Source of the DNA: Acheta domesticus
Lineage: Eukaryota > Arthropoda > Insecta > Orthoptera > Gryllidae
NCBI GenBank assembly: GCA_031308135.1
Contig: JAHLJT010003656.1
Location: 68,900,984-68,964,983 of the forward strand
Direction: 5' to 3'
Length of the DNA: 64,000 bases
Shown here piece after piece: positions 1 to 12,933 of the stretch. Every line of letters begins with the position of its first letter. Within the stretch, counting starts at the first letter, position 1. The position numbers were made by a program, and so were the translations under genes. Below the pieces are notes generated by a model. It was given only the letters and a program-made list of their open reading frames with translations. It was not told the origin of the DNA and did no database searches.

Positions 1-190
1 AACGTTGGCGCGCGCGCGGGCCAGGGGTACGGCAGGGCGTTGTACCGCCGCGCCACCTCTATCGACCCACCCCGACAGCTGGTGCCGCCGCCACCGTCGC
101 CGCCGCCAACGTCGCGTCGCCGACTACTGCCGACGGGTGGAGCCGGCTGGCGCGGCACGGTCAGCGAGTACTCGTAGTTACCCCTGACCG
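1..190. other. GC/CpG-rich block at the window edge
   Basis: GCG- and CCG-rich sequence much richer in CpG than its AT-rich surroundings. A 60-codon open frame in it has biased Arg/Ala composition and no recognisable domain, so I do not call a gene. From 190 to 1093 I see ordinary AT-rich DNA with no gene. Confidence 0.5.
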
Positions 191-1093
191 CCGAGCTGGT
201 ACAAAACAGAATCAAAGGGAGCGGTCAAGCCATTTGCATAATCTGTCCACATGATGAGCCATCAGAACTGAGAAGAAATGCATTATCGCCCTTACCATTA
301 GTCACTGGAATAAGAATTCAAACGGGTAAACGTCATTGAACTATGATGTTTTTACATCATAATTGTTATTATAAAATCAAATATGCAGAGAGAGCAGCTG
401 TGGCCTTGTGATGCACCGATTCGAAGATTCCTTGTGTTCGTGTGTGAAACTCGCGTGTGTTAAGAAACAGAGTGACTAAATCAATTCATTTCTCTCTTGA
501 ATTTAAATGGCAAAATTTATGATAGACGATATCACGATCCATCGATCCAGCATTTCTTAGCAGGCGTACATCAAAGTATTATTGGGGGAGGGGCTGCACG
601 ATTCTGAATCCTGTCTGCTGAACTTCGTATTTCCGCTTCGGGACATCATTAGTGTCACTTTGCGAACCCTGAAGACGTCTGAAAATCTCTTTTCGATCTA
701 CTTGTCATATTCTTCACGGGAAGAAGCGGTTTCTGAACAATAGGTTGTACTAACAAATTAATTTAGGAAGTCCGCGACTACATTCAAAGTCTCCTTACTA
801 CTCACACTCGCTCGCCCTCTTCTCCTCACTAGTAACAATCGGCCGTCATTCTACGAACTGAAGTGGGAATATGCGCTCGTGATCACGAAATAGTCTACAG
901 AGACACATCAAGAAACCAGTCTAAAAAAACAGCTCGTTGAGCACAACTACTTTTAGAAGCTGCCTAATAAATTCCACTATAGTATCGTTAGTTGAACTAC
1001 ATCGAAACATTTTCTGTTGAATTATTTACTTTTTTTTTCGTTCCCTGCGAAATCTCTCCCGAACCTTGCAGGGAGTACACCACGGGGTGGCTG

Positions 1094-1533
1094 CAGTGGC
1101 GTAGCTTCAGTTGGTGTCACCGGGGCGAAGCTAATGGTGTCACCACCCCCTATAAATTAAGTATAAAAATATCTATTGCTGCAATGATTATACATTATTT
1201 TATTAAAAATACATATTTGCACATGATAGTTATTTATAATATATTAAAAAATTCTATGTAACTAAGAATAATTGCAATATGCAAATAAATCATAATCTAT
1301 GCTTATGATCTAAATGTAATGTAAATTAATATAAATGATTTTTAACTGAACCATAAAAATTAAATAATTCCAACAATAAAATTTTCAAACTATTAAAACT
1401 AAGAAAACTAACTATAAATATATAACATTTTTAAATAAACGACTATAAAATAATGTAATTGGTGTCACCCCTAGAATGATGTCACCCGGGGCGCGCCGCC
1501 CACTCTGCGCCCCCCCCCCTAGCTACGCCACGG
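1094..1533. mobile_element. Non-autonomous hAT-like DNA transposon (440 bp)
   Basis: The left end CAGTGGCGTAGC and the right end GCTACGCCACGG form a 12-bp inverted terminal repeat with one mismatch. The element is flanked on both sides by the same 8 bp, GGTGGCTG (1086-1093 and 1534-1541), the duplication length expected of hAT-superfamily insertions. The motif GGTGTCACC or close variants occur near both ends, twice on each side, as subterminal repeats. The interior is very AT-rich and encodes nothing, so it would depend on a transposase from elsewhere. It lies at the border of a GC-rich block. The superfamily is inferred from the duplication length only. Confidence 0.65.
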
Positions 1534-1890
1534 GGTGGCTGTTCTTTCGGAACCCCTGCGGCGGCGTGGCCCGCGGGCAAGAGGTTGGCGGCGAAGCTCT
1601 CACGCAATGATAGCCCGGATTGGGAAGCGACGGCGACGAGCCGCGATAATAGACTCTGCCCGCGCTGGATGAATGGACGGATGAATCACGCGCGCCGCCG
1701 GGCTCCTCGGGCGCGGCAACAGTCCGAAGTTCCTGCCTCGCTCGGAGATCAAGGCCGCTGCACCGGCGCGGACGCAGCGCCGCTGAGGTATTATCGCTCT
1801 TCCGTCCCGCGCTGGTTCTCGACACGCGGAGGCAAATTCCCACGAACTTCACTCGCGCGACGTAAATCATTCCCACTCGACCTTTGCTCA
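1495..1890. other. GC/CpG-rich block
   Basis: GC-rich sequence starting in the 3' end of the hAT-like element and running past it. Overlapping open frames on both strands are typical of high-GC DNA with few stop codons and show no domain. From 1890 to 2560 the sequence is AT-rich without a supported gene. Confidence 0.45.
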
Positions 1891-2574
1891 TTTGGGTTCC
1901 CTTCTATGGAAGAGGCTAGGAGCTTTGTCTCATTCATTTGCTGTTCATACTTTTCGCTTTAGTCAGCAACATTCACACTTCCAAGACGTGCTTCGGACTC
2001 AACTCTTTGTCACACTTAAGATTCAATTTTTCTTTAAAATACCGATATATTAATGTTATCTTCAATACATGGTCACCCTAATTTCTGTTTCTGAAACTAG
2101 GAACAATGGCAAGAACTACTTAATGAAGTTTCTGCATGTCAGCATCAAGGCAAAATATGAACGAAACACTCCACGAAATTTCATCACGCAAATTCAAAAC
2201 CGAATATTTTTAGCTCTGAAAAGATGCTGGAAAGAAACAAAATGTATCATTCACTTCTCTCACTTCCATGACGTAACTGCGCGGACTTTCAACTAGGACT
2301 TCAACGTTCGACACGTGAATTCTGAGTTTCATTATGGAGCCAATCCCTGACTAGCGAGGGGGGAAAAGTACCGGGCAAGGATGGAACTATTGAGATTTCT
2401 ACCATTACGGAATAAGTGATGGTTTAAATTTGCTTTTCAAAGCTCCAACGCAATATGAAATCCATATCTCCGGGATAATTTGGACCGTTAACTTACCAGA
2501 GCAATTACCACCACATTCACCTGCTCTCTTTGAACTGCAGTAGCAATTGCATTGATTTTTGTTCTTTCTCTTTT

Positions 2575-3010
2575 CTTTTTCTACTCACCATCGCGGGCGG
2601 GGTTGGGTCTTCGCGTCCTAGAAGCCCTGAATCGGGGAATTGAAAAATCACGCCCGGCTGCCCAGCTTCTTGGTGTGACTCACATCTCAAGTGCAATGGT
2701 GGGCGACGGGAAGGACCCTGTGCCTCTTGGGACTGATCAACCAGTGCCCCCCCCCCCTGTTGGTTCCTGGATTCGCGATGGCAGTGCCCTCCTCAGTGGA
2801 CGTTGAGAAGAGACGTGTCCCACGCAGGTGAAAGGACTCATGGCTCCGGTGCCCGGTGAACTTCAGAGAGCTGGGGAAGCTTCCCCATTCAAGTCAGTGG
2901 GTTGATGTACTTAAAGAGCATTGCGTTCTGGCGGATCCAGATACCTGACGGTGCGCGGCCTTTGCGCACGTGATGAGAATACAGGTGTTCACCCCCGGGG
3001 CCTGAAAACT
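2575..3010. repeat. GC-rich probable dispersed-repeat remnant
   Basis: A moderately GC-rich stretch with a C13 homopolymer near 2749 and an organisation that looks like the untranslated end of a retrotransposon. No protein domain is visible and no second copy in this window was matched by eye, so family and orientation are unknown. Confidence 0.25.
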
Positions 3011-3289
3011 CTCCGGTAATTACAATACTAGCCAAGTAGGCTATTCACGGATAATTTAATCACGGGGCTGTAAAAATATACGCCGCAAGAGCAAACCTCT
3101 TTGAATTCGTAAACATTAATGTTGATTTGGGCGAAAATTTGGCTCAAGTTTTAACTATAATGCATTGTTCACATTTTAAAGGACTTGGAACAGTAACAAT
3201 ACACACACCCACACACACAGTTCGACCAAAATCGAGCTCTATATTACCAGTTACGAATAGTGTGAGACTTCCTATACGTGAGACTTCCT

Positions 3290-3660
3290 ATACGACCCAT
3301 CTTGTTGCTGCCCCAAACCCATCAATTCCACTCCCATTCTTCCGACCGCGACTCATCGGTACCGGTTTCTACACATCGACCCGAGCGCCGCCCCCCGACC
3401 GATAAGGGAATGGAGGCAGCAGGACCGCTCGGGCGCTTCCCTTTCCGGGTGCGTGCCGGCGCGCTGCGTGGTCGGCGCCCGGTGGGCGAAGTCACCGCAC
3501 CGCGCCGCGCCGCGTGGGGGGGGGGAGGAGAAGGAGGAGGAGGAGGAGGAGGAGGAGGAGGGGAGCACAGATCAGACTTGGCTCGCCGAGGGCGAGAGGT
3601 GCTTCCAACGCGAGGCTGCGCAACGCGGAGACACACAGATTGCCCGCGCCGCCGCCGCCG
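3290..3660. other. GC/CpG-rich block with (GGA)n tract
   Basis: GC-rich block containing a GGA/GAG repeat at about 3525-3560. Several overlapping frames are open here only because stop codons are rare; their products are poly-Glu, poly-Gly or poly-Pro runs. Confidence 0.5.
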
Positions 3661-3664
3661 CCCT

Positions 3665-3896
3665 CCAAGTTCAAGAACTCAAGCGTGAAGATCAGGGCCT
3701 GCGACGTTCCGCTAATGCCGTGTTGTCAAGCTCGATGCCACGAGTGGGAGTCCGTGGCACGAGTGCCACGACGAAATCGCCCAAGTTCAAGAACTCAAGC
3801 GCCAAGATCACGGCCTGCGACGTTCCGCTAATGCAGTGTTGTCAAGGTCGATGCCACGAGTGGGAGTCCGTGGCAAGAGTGCCACGACGAAATCGC
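3665..3896. repeat. Tandem duplication, two 116-bp units
   Basis: The segment starting CAAGTTCAAGAACTCAAGCG occurs at about 3666 and again at about 3782. Both copies continue through a shared sequence ending in CCACGACGAAATCGCCC, with a handful of substitutions. Each unit contains CCACGAGTGGGAGTCCGTGG, which is partly self-complementary. No coding role is evident. Confidence 0.8.
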
Positions 3897-3959
3897 CCCT
3901 CCACGCAGTTCATTACCCCGCCACCAGACCAGAGACAACGCCATTCCCTAATGTAAAAC

Positions 3960-6310
3960 GGCGGTGTTAATAATAGTTTCCTTTCTGACGCTAGTTGCGC
4001 AGAGAAGCTCGTCGCATACTACGGTGCCACGACGCTTGCCACTGACATCAGTAGAAGACCTTGAAACCACTGCGCTAACGGGAAAAACGTTTTTCCTTTA
4101 CGAATGATACGAAGCCACGACCCTGTTCAGAGCAGAATCTGTTCCTCCACACGAGCATGTTCCGCCGCAGCTACTGCGCTCTCTGTATTGGTGTAGCGAT
4201 TGCTTTGACTAAGGTGGCTGTAGGTTTTCGTAATGATTTTAGATCATCATCAACTCTAAGCAAGAAAATGTCTTTGGGTATTAATATTTTAATGCTACTT
4301 GTACTTCACTTCCTTTCCCCTTCCATTTTATATTGTCTAATATATCTCTCACTCTTTTCAAATCCACTTTACCCCACTGTTAACCAGCCAAGACAGAAAC
4401 ACAATTCACCAGAGTATTGGTTACGTACAATCAAGAATCAAGCTTTTAGTGTCAAGACGCCGAACGGTTAGGTAGTCCGTTAAGGCAATTTGTGTATATT
4501 TCATCCTCTTTAATGCCTTGCGATGATGAAATGGTGAATAGTCCTGTCGCATGTTTTCACTGTGAATTCATATCGATCGTGAACGCAATGGCAAATATAC
4601 TCAGGCACCTTTCCATGTCACCTGAGAGCAAGATTATATGAGCCGAGCACCATTAAAAGAGTGCAACCGAACGAAGTTAGTACACAATCATTGTAGAAAC
4701 ACGTATAATAAAAAAAATCCGAGTCAAATCACATGAAACACAGTGCATAGCTCATAAATCTATAACGTTCCTCCAACATTTATGAATTCAAGGAAAATGT
4801 GTAAAACGAAACTTCGAAAACAAACTATCCAATATTTTATACACTTTATAACCTCTTCATAATAATGTCAAATTTCAGCCAACCGACTGGCTATAGCAAC
4901 TACGTTAAACACAATAACATAAGAAGAAAATAAAATTCAAAAATCAATTTAATGTAAAGGTCTGGGGCAAACTGGAGACACTTCAAGCACTTCACGTTCA
5001 AATATAGCTTCACGACTTTTTCACCGATTTCTTCCACTGAAATATCCACAAAGCTACACCTATTGCACTCTCACTGAATGAAAATCCACCAAGAAAAAAG
5101 TAACTATCGCAAAAAATCCAAATGCACCTCTTTATCCACCTCGCCCCTCCAAATACGCCTCTCACCTCAAAAGAACACAGTTGCTTGCATTAAGAAAGTT
5201 GCGACGGTCAAGTTACAAACATTGTCAAAACCAAATAAAAATTATACTTGACCGCTACTACAAATGAGCATGTGCTTTTCAGTAGCAGTAATAGCAGCTA
5301 CGAGAGCCTTTCAGAAGCAGATTATCTCTGAATGCGTAACCTCGCCACAGCACAAGACGGGACGTGTTTTCCGAGTAAATCGTGCGAAAAACAGATACAG
5401 GCGTTGCGTCATGACGCGGGTCGGCGCTTCGCAGCCAGTAACGAGAATAGCGGGAGCGGGGCACATTTCCAAAGCACACTGGCGAGACTTTTGCCCTAAA
5501 TCCATCTCTGAAACTGAACTGTTCGTTAACATTCTGTACGGTTTGTAACTGGAAACAAATGCCAAAAAGATTCAAGATTTAAAATTGGTTTTGCATCAAT
5601 CTCTCTGCATAACCGGCACCTTTTAAATTGAACATTGTGGCCGCCAAGGACACAACGGGATCGTGCTTTCAAAGGTAATGCCTTCGACGGAAAAAAAGCG
5701 AAGAAATATGATACTACCTTCATTGGTACTGAAACAAGAAACTAACCTCGTTATCGCACTTCCAATTACTATAAAAATAACTACAAATGCATGGCAAAGC
5801 CACAAACTTACAGAAGTGTACAGGTTGGTTCAATAACGAAATTTAAGCTTCAGTATCACTAAATTGTAATAATAGGAGCCCAAAAACCTGCGTATTGAAC
5901 CTCGGAGTATGAGTTAATGAAAAATTGCAATGTGACTGTCAAATATTTTTATCGCTAATATAAACAAGATGGCCACTCATTTCCTGGAACAAATTTTACT
6001 GGATATTTCGGGGTTTCCAGTGCTTTCATATTAATTTTTCACTGATAAGATTGTGGAGTATTTCACACTACTTAAGAAATATTAAAAGAAACCTGATACT
6101 AATTTGTCACCTCTGATTTCACTGTGATAAAGCACACATTAAAAAAAATTGAGTCTTTATTTTTTGGTGGAGGTTTTACTCAGGTGTAATACCTAGTTAT
6201 ATAACCATTTGAAACTTTTTCCTGACTGTTAACGATTCTTCTATGAATTCCCTGATTTCCCTCCGACTTTTCCAGAACAATGCAATTCCCTTATTTTTTC
6301 GGGCTTCCCA
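3960..6310. other. AT-rich non-coding stretch
   Basis: I see no exon with matched splice sites, no RNA gene and no repeat with clear borders. Open frames here are under 100 codons and lack any domain or conserved motif. Confidence 0.4.
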
Positions 6311-6319
6311 TGCTTTCCA

Positions 6320-6650
6320 TCCAGATAAAAAGACAGCGGCGCGGCGAGGCGCGGCGGGCGCGGGTCGTGGCGCCCATGTGCTTTCCGCGAAGCAGCAGGC
6401 GTCTGGCTTCGCCAGCGCAGCGGTCGGCGGTCGGCGGCGCCGCCGCCGCGGGGGCAGCAGGGGTCGGCGGCGGCGACGGGGACGGGGACGGCGGCGGCGC
6501 GGGACGGGGTGGGGGTGGGAGGGGAACGCGGCCTCGCCAGGGCCACCGCAAGGCCGTCGCCAGCCGGCGCCGCTCGGCCCGCACGCGCGCTCGCTCGCTC
6601 GCGCGCTCCCTCGCTCGCAGTGGCAGAGACGGCTTTTCCCAACCCTTCGC
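6320..6650. other. GC/CpG-rich block
   Basis: A run of GCG, GGC and GGGGAC motifs followed by CGCTCGCTCGCTCG-like sequence, with dense CpG. Frames of up to 158 codons on both strands are compositional artefacts (Arg/Ala/Pro-rich). No promoter or gene start could be tied to it. Confidence 0.5.
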
Positions 6651-6659
6651 TTTATTACT

Positions 6660-8290
6660 TGACCATTTACTAATATTTAGGGCGGTGGCATGAGCGATCT
6701 TCGCTGGATGGCGCTGTTTGATTTCAGGGGCTGAGGAGGCCAAAGACTGAATGGAGAAGATGCCCATGCCAGGAAATAAATAGTTTAGAAAAAATCTAGT
6801 AGCTTAGCATGTACTCTTCTTCTGACGGCAGGTTTCCACCCCCCTTCAGGGGTTTTTTCCTCAGCCGTAACTTATGGTCTCCTTTCCGCATCTTTGATGC
6901 GATGAAGAGACCATTAGGGATGAATGCCAGAATTCGAAAGGTTAGAATGCGGAAGGATGTAGGTATTGTAAAGGCTTAAAGGCCTTCAGCCTAGCCACAT
7001 AGTTAAAAATTATTGAAATTATATAGAAATGTGTTATAATTACCTTTTAAATAAATAAAAAATATTTAGGGCAATGGGAAAAATCGCTTATCTCAAGATG
7101 TACACAATAACAATAGATAGATACACTCCTTTTTGAGAATTAATATGATTGTATTATGAGTATTAATGTGTAATCTTCTGTTTGGTTTAAAGATTGGATA
7201 AAAAAATGTACATAACAAGTTCGTTGAATAAATGCCTAATAGTCTTGAGTTACAACTCGTAGTAAAAGTCCAAGTAGGGTACACTAAGTCTGAATAATGT
7301 ATGTTTTTGAGTTTTCCTTATTGGGTATATAAATATATTTTATGAAAATTGCTGTTTACTTTAATATCCACAAAGCTGTATTTTATCTTCTTAAGACTTC
7401 AAAACACGCTGGTATATTTCTAAACACGTACAACAATTTGCGTGCCGATGCAATTGAAAAGACAATTATGTGCTACATGAATGAGCAATGCCCTTGCATT
7501 ATCAGTTTTACAAAGTGTCTAACAGTTTCTACTTCATAATAACTTTTACACCCATACAATTTATTCAATTTGCCCACTTATTTATAAGAGCTCTACGAAC
7601 GACCTTCTTTAACTAGAAACTTAATACTTCTCAGACTTGAAGTTTTAGAGCCAAGAGTTCCAAACTCATTTCAGTCCCGGGCTAATACATTCAAAACTCC
7701 TGAATCCCATGACCTATATTTGTAAGGTAAAGAATTTTGACATTCTACGCATTCCCATGACGTTCATTACATCCCCCTCCTCCCAAACAAAAACTGTTTG
7801 TGTATGTGGTAGCTTAGCACAAACATATCCATCGCAGGCAGTTACTCCGATATGACTGCTTTAATCCAGTGTTTCAAAATATCCATGAGAAGAGGTGGCA
7901 AGTAGACAAATTAGAACAATATAAGAAAATACAATTTCCTCGACAATTGGATGTATACATAAACAAGTTATTGTAGTCATGTTTTCTTTATGACCTTTAC
8001 ATTTACGATAAAGAACATTAATATTCCACGGATACCGCAAGGAAGAATCGTTAGAAAAACTGAAAATTTCTTTCAACGAATAAAGCCGACCGTGCGAGGC
8101 TGATCGTTATTATCCTGACAAAAGGAAATTCAGATTTCGATACTCGTACTGTGAACAATGCTAGGAAAGTACAAAAGGCTGAAACATTTACTGGGAGGTT
8201 TACAAGCTATATGGGTCGTTCACAGATTTCAATATTGGAGTGAGTTGGATATTCGTTTTCGAAAGGAAGCACGTAACATTCACAACGCAC
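6660..8290. other. AT-rich non-coding stretch
   Basis: No supported gene. A small inverted repeat, TGGTCTC and GAGACCA about 25 bp apart, occurs near 6870-6910 inside a moderately GC-rich patch that could be an old repeat. Confidence 0.35.
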
Positions 8291-8449
8291 GCATAGCTCA
8301 TACTCGACATCACTGTACGCACATATACGCTTGTCACCACGCACATATTCACATGAAACTATCCGCGCGTGCACACATATTCACGCATGCCCACACAAAC
8401 GCATTAATGCAGGCCCAAATACACATTCATGCTCGGCCACACACATACA

Positions 8450-9300
8450 TTCATTCATGTACGCCCACACACAAACATTCATGCACGCCCACACACAAAC
8501 ATTCATGCACGCCCACACACAAACAACCATGCACGCCCACACACAAACATTCATGCACGCCCACACACAAACAACCATGCACGCCCACACACAAACAACC
8601 ATGCACGCCCACACACAAACAACCATGCACGCCCACACACAAACATCCATGCACGCCCACACACAAACATCCATGCACGCCCACACACAAACATCCATGC
8701 ACGCCCACACACAAACATCCATGCACGCCCACACACAAACATCCATGCACGCCCACACACAAATATCCATGCACGCCCACACATATACATCCATGCACGC
8801 CCACACATATACATCCACGCACGCCCACACACACACACAAACATCCACGCACGCCCACACACACAAACATCCACGCACGCCCACACACACAAACATCCAC
8901 GCACGCCCACACACACAAACATCCACGCACGCCCACACACACAAACATCCACGCACGCCCACACACACAAACATCCACGCACGCCCCACACACACAAACA
9001 TCCACGCACGCCCACACACACAAACATCCACGCACGCCCACACACAAACATCCATGCACGCCCACACACAAACATCCATGCACGCCCACACACAAACATC
9101 CATGCACGCCCACACACAAACATCCATGCACGCCCACACACAAACATCCATGCACGCCCACACACAAACATCCATGCACGCCCACACACAAACATCCATG
9201 CACGCCCACACACAAACATCCATGCACGCCCACACACAAACATCCATGCACGCCCACACACAAACATCCATACACGCCCACACACAAACATCCATGCACT
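8450..9300. repeat. Minisatellite, 24-bp unit, about 34 copies
   Basis: Near-identical 24-bp units of the form CATGCACGCCCACACACAAA plus ATC/ATT/AAC are arranged head to tail. A central block (about 8816-9045) has units lengthened to mostly 26 bp by an extra CA step. Flanking units show graded variants: TTCATG and ACCATG on the left, ATATCC and ATACATCC in the middle, ATCCATG on the right. Because 24 is divisible by three, most frames stay open and yield octapeptide repeats such as HAHTQTSM, which I treat as artefact. Confidence 0.95.
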
Positions 9301-9459
9301 CCCACCACACATTCATGTACCCACTCACATGGATACGCACATCATACACGTACGCATGAACACACACATTGTGCACGCATGTGATTATGTACATGGAGGC
9401 AAGCACTTGTGTGCATACAAAAGGATGTTGCTCGGTATACATTGTAGGATCCATCGGGC

Positions 9460-9720
9460 AGCATTTGCAGACGGGCCTGGGGCCGCGCCTGCGCTCTTGC
9501 TCTTTGGCTTCTCCGTGACCATGTGGCGGGCGGCGGCGGCGGCGGCAGCTGCTTTTTCGCATCCGCAGCGGAGCGGCCCGTCAGCTGACGCGAGGGGCCA
9601 GGGGCCAATCTGGCTGGTGCTGCTCCAGCCGCCGCGCATGTGCAGGCATCGGACGCGAAAAACGCTGCAGGGGCAACCCGCACGCGTTTACACGCCACAA
9701 ATCAACTGCATGTCCTTTAC
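9460..9720. other. GC/CpG-rich block with (GGC)n
   Basis: GC-rich block just downstream of the minisatellite, with a GGC trinucleotide run at about 9526-9546. No gene was recognised. The following stretch to about 10580 is AT-rich with nothing supported. Confidence 0.45.
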
Positions 9721-10589
9721 GCAGAGGCATATTTAAATATTCAGATACCCACGGCAAGCATAGAAAACTAGCGCTCCTGTCGGGACACTTCAAATTAGGG
9801 ATTGTGTTATTTGTTTTAGCGGGTCTTCTCTGAACAGCGCCCCTTGTGAGTGGCGCCCAAGACACGTGGCTTGTCTTCCATACCGTAGATATGTCCCTGC
9901 CTGTACATTCACATTGTGCGCAAAACTCCAACAAAACGTTGCATCAATATTCATTGTACCGCACCAACTGGTTTCGCGGAATCAGAATTAATTAACCACA
10001 GTCAACATTTCCAACTGAACAATTCCACCCTTCAAAGTGCTATTTCACATTTAGAGTATCAACTTCATTTAGAAGTGTTTTTTTAAGGTTTCAAATCACA
10101 AATCTGTCAGGCATTGCAAGGTTACCAGCAGTTTTTTTTTATCGTCACACCCCGCCTACGACATACGAGGCTGCATCATCCGAAGATTCACACAGAAATT
10201 CGATTCAGAAATATTTTCCTCGATTCTACTAAAGTTTTTGTTCGGGTTTCGTGGTTTCGGAATGAGTTACCCAGCTAACCGAGAGACCTGGATAGAAATA
10301 TCTAAAAGCCATGTTAAAGTTTGCGCCATCAATTAGTGGCCACATTCAGCTCGCTAAGAGCGGCTATGAGATATCAAAACTTCCCAATATTTACACCAAA
10401 ATATTGAGAAAATACTAGGTGAGTCACTGTTCCAGCGCTCTGGCTGGCTTGCCAATCGCCGCACATAATCAATTTGTCAATTACAAATTAGGCAACCCGC
10501 TTGGCGTTAATGTGTTTTAGTGTTGCCGTGACCCCTGAAACTGCCATGTCACATTAAAATCAATCTGACAATTTTAGCTGGAAGACGTT

Positions 10590-10770
10590 GCACTGCTCTC
10601 ACAAGGAGGAGATGGAGAAGAACGAGACAGAAGCGAAGAAGCTGGAGGAGGAGACGGACGAGGAGGAGACGGACGAGGAGAAGGAGGAGGAGGAGAAGAG
10701 GAGGAGGACGAGGAGCAGAAGAGGAGGACAAGAGGAGATGAGGAGGAGAAGAGGAGCAGAAGAAGAAGCG
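10590..10770. repeat. Purine-rich (GAG/GAA)n low-complexity tract
   Basis: A 180-bp purine tract dominated by GAGGAG and GACGAGGAG. The open frame it creates encodes almost only Glu, Lys and Arg and has no flanking splice signals, so it is not called as a gene. Confidence 0.75.
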
Positions 10771-11079
10771 TTTTATTAGACCTCAGACTCACTGTGTCCT
10801 ATATTCGCTAAAATACTCATGTATCCTGCTCGATTTTATTTCTCGCTTATGAAGTCCCATTTAATAAATTAAGCTAGAACTAACACAATGTTTCTCTTTT
10901 TCTTTGATTATTATTAATACTCAAATATTAATTTGGATGTTAAATGAAAAAACTGGACTGATCGTTACATCTTGGCACATGAGCCCAGAGTTGATTCCAC
11001 AGCGGGCTCCTTGCGCTCTCCGAGCCCTGCTGGGAACCAGATTGGAAAAGCTTCGGTGAGAGCTGGGCGGAGTCGTGAC

Positions 11080-11480
11080 TTGGTGTTCCGAGTTAGCGCC
11101 AGGCTTCGCTTCCGCCGCTGGGGCAGAAGCCTTTGCGGCAACCGCCGCAGCAGCAGCCGCCGCCGCCGCCGCGCCGCTCGCTTTCTGTCTGGCGGAGCAG
11201 ACGCAATGCGGTGGCGCGGCACGGGGCGGGGGGCGTGGCGGGGTGGGGAGGGGGAGGGAGCGTGAGCGGCGCGCAGAGGGCGCTGCCCCGGTGGCGCCGC
11301 CGGAGCGGGGGTGGCGCGGACGGAGCGGCAAGGGGCGGGGCGGGGCTGCGGGGGCGTGGCGCTGCGCTACGCTGCACTTCCGCGTGACAGCGCGCGCCAC
11401 GCCTATTCCCTCACGACCCGCAGCCTCCTCCCGCTTTCTACGAGACCTACGCTACACGAGTCACCTGCGCGATAAACGAC
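11080..11480. other. GC/CpG-rich block
   Basis: CpG-dense block with several GGGGCGGGG and GGGGCGTGG boxes (11220-11360). Long overlapping frames on both strands are compositional. The GC boxes would fit a promoter or unmethylated regulatory island, but no transcript start or first exon could be attached to it. Confidence 0.5.
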
Positions 11481-11489
11481 GGGCGACAC

Positions 11490-12760
11490 AGACACTTGTA
11501 AAGGGTAGGAAAACGCGTAGTTCGTGCCAACTGAATGACCCTAGTAATTACTCCGCGAACAACTATGAGTTACGACTGGGAGGTTCTGGTTTCTGCACAT
11601 GCTACCTTCTCCGAACTTTCAGCGATCCCAGACGTCGCGAGAAATAGACTTTCTACTCATGTTTTTAAATAGCAGGCACTGAAAACGTGTAGTTGAAGTG
11701 AATAATTCGCATATGGAAATTATTGCTTTAAAGATTATTTAATTTTATTGCTTTTTCTTTAATTTTACTTGATTACTCAGTATGTTAAAGTAGGCCAGTT
11801 AGGCATTCGAAACAATACCGAAGAACAAAAATTTCTTCTGAAGCAGTCCACGATAAAGACTTACGTTACATTGTTTTGAAAATAAAACATACCTAGATTA
11901 TATTGTTATATTTGATCACATATTCTCAAAAGAAACAAGACAAGCTAAAAAAAAAAAAAAAATACTACTTCGCAGGAGAAAAACAAACGCAAAACTAAAC
12001 TTCGCAGGAGTAAAATTTCTTGAACATCAACATCTTCCGTATAAAATGAAATCCAAAACAACGTGGCAAGCAAAGAAAACTATCGTGAATGCAGCTTAGA
12101 AATGGAGCAACGGTCGGAACTGATAGCGAATGTTCACCCCGGCGGCGAGCCATGGCGGCGGCGGCGCGAGACGAAAGCCGCCGCTGCGCTAGGTTGAAAA
12201 GTTGTTTTATTCAACCACCTCCTATGGCACCTCGTTTTATTCCTTACTTCCTCAGACAAAAATTGGGAAGCCAATATACCTTGGGGCGAGGACAGCTGAT
12301 TCAAAAAAACACGTAGTCCTAGAAATGTGAACGCAAAAGAACACAATCATGTCAGTATATTCATGGATCTTCAAAGTCTTTCTTGTGTAGGCTGACGACT
12401 AAACACATATGTTCCTTTATTTACAATTGAAATCTAAAAATAAACGTGGAGTATTTCAAAAAGCGAAGCACTGAAAGGACACACCGAAACAAGTCATGGC
12501 TTGCATAACATCAATAGTACAATATAAAATGGACAAAAATTAGGTTTCTACACAAGTTTATCACACATCCATAGAATCCACTTAAATCTACTTAGGCCAT
12601 AAATATAATATCTCCTTCAACCTATTTCATTAATGTAATAAACTTTTATAAACTCGTAGGCCATCTAGTTGATGCGTTCGTTATAGAAGTACATTGAGGC
12701 CTTAAAAATCTACCACACGTTAGTCAAACATTCCCGCGTAAAACTCTGAAATCTCTGACA
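11490..12760. other. AT-rich stretch with one small GC-rich island
   Basis: Nothing is supported apart from a CpG-rich patch at about 12130-12195 containing GCCATGGCGGCGGCGG, which includes the GCCAT core bound by YY1/Pho-type zinc fingers. A similar GCCATGGCGGC string recurs near 20560. Confidence 0.35.
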
Positions 12761-12933
12761 GCGAGCGCCCGTCACGGGAAGCGTGGGAGCGGCCGGCGCG
12801 ACTCGACTCGACTCGGCGCGGCGCGCGGCCCACGAGAGCACCGACCCATGCACCGGCACCCCGCCTCCCTCGCCCGCGCCAACCGAGCGGGCACGCGGGG
12901 CAACGCTCGGCCAGGGAAATGCAGCCAGGAGAT

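Noticed and set aside
8450..9300. CRISPR-like direct repeats
   Set aside because: The units are contiguous with no unique spacers, and the context is eukaryotic.
8158..9736. Open frames of 250-435 codons on both strands
   Set aside because: They are readings of the 24-bp minisatellite, whose unit length is a multiple of three; the products are octapeptide repeats.
10549..10792. Glu/Lys-rich or Leu-rich small proteins
   Set aside because: Purine-tract low complexity with no splice or start context.
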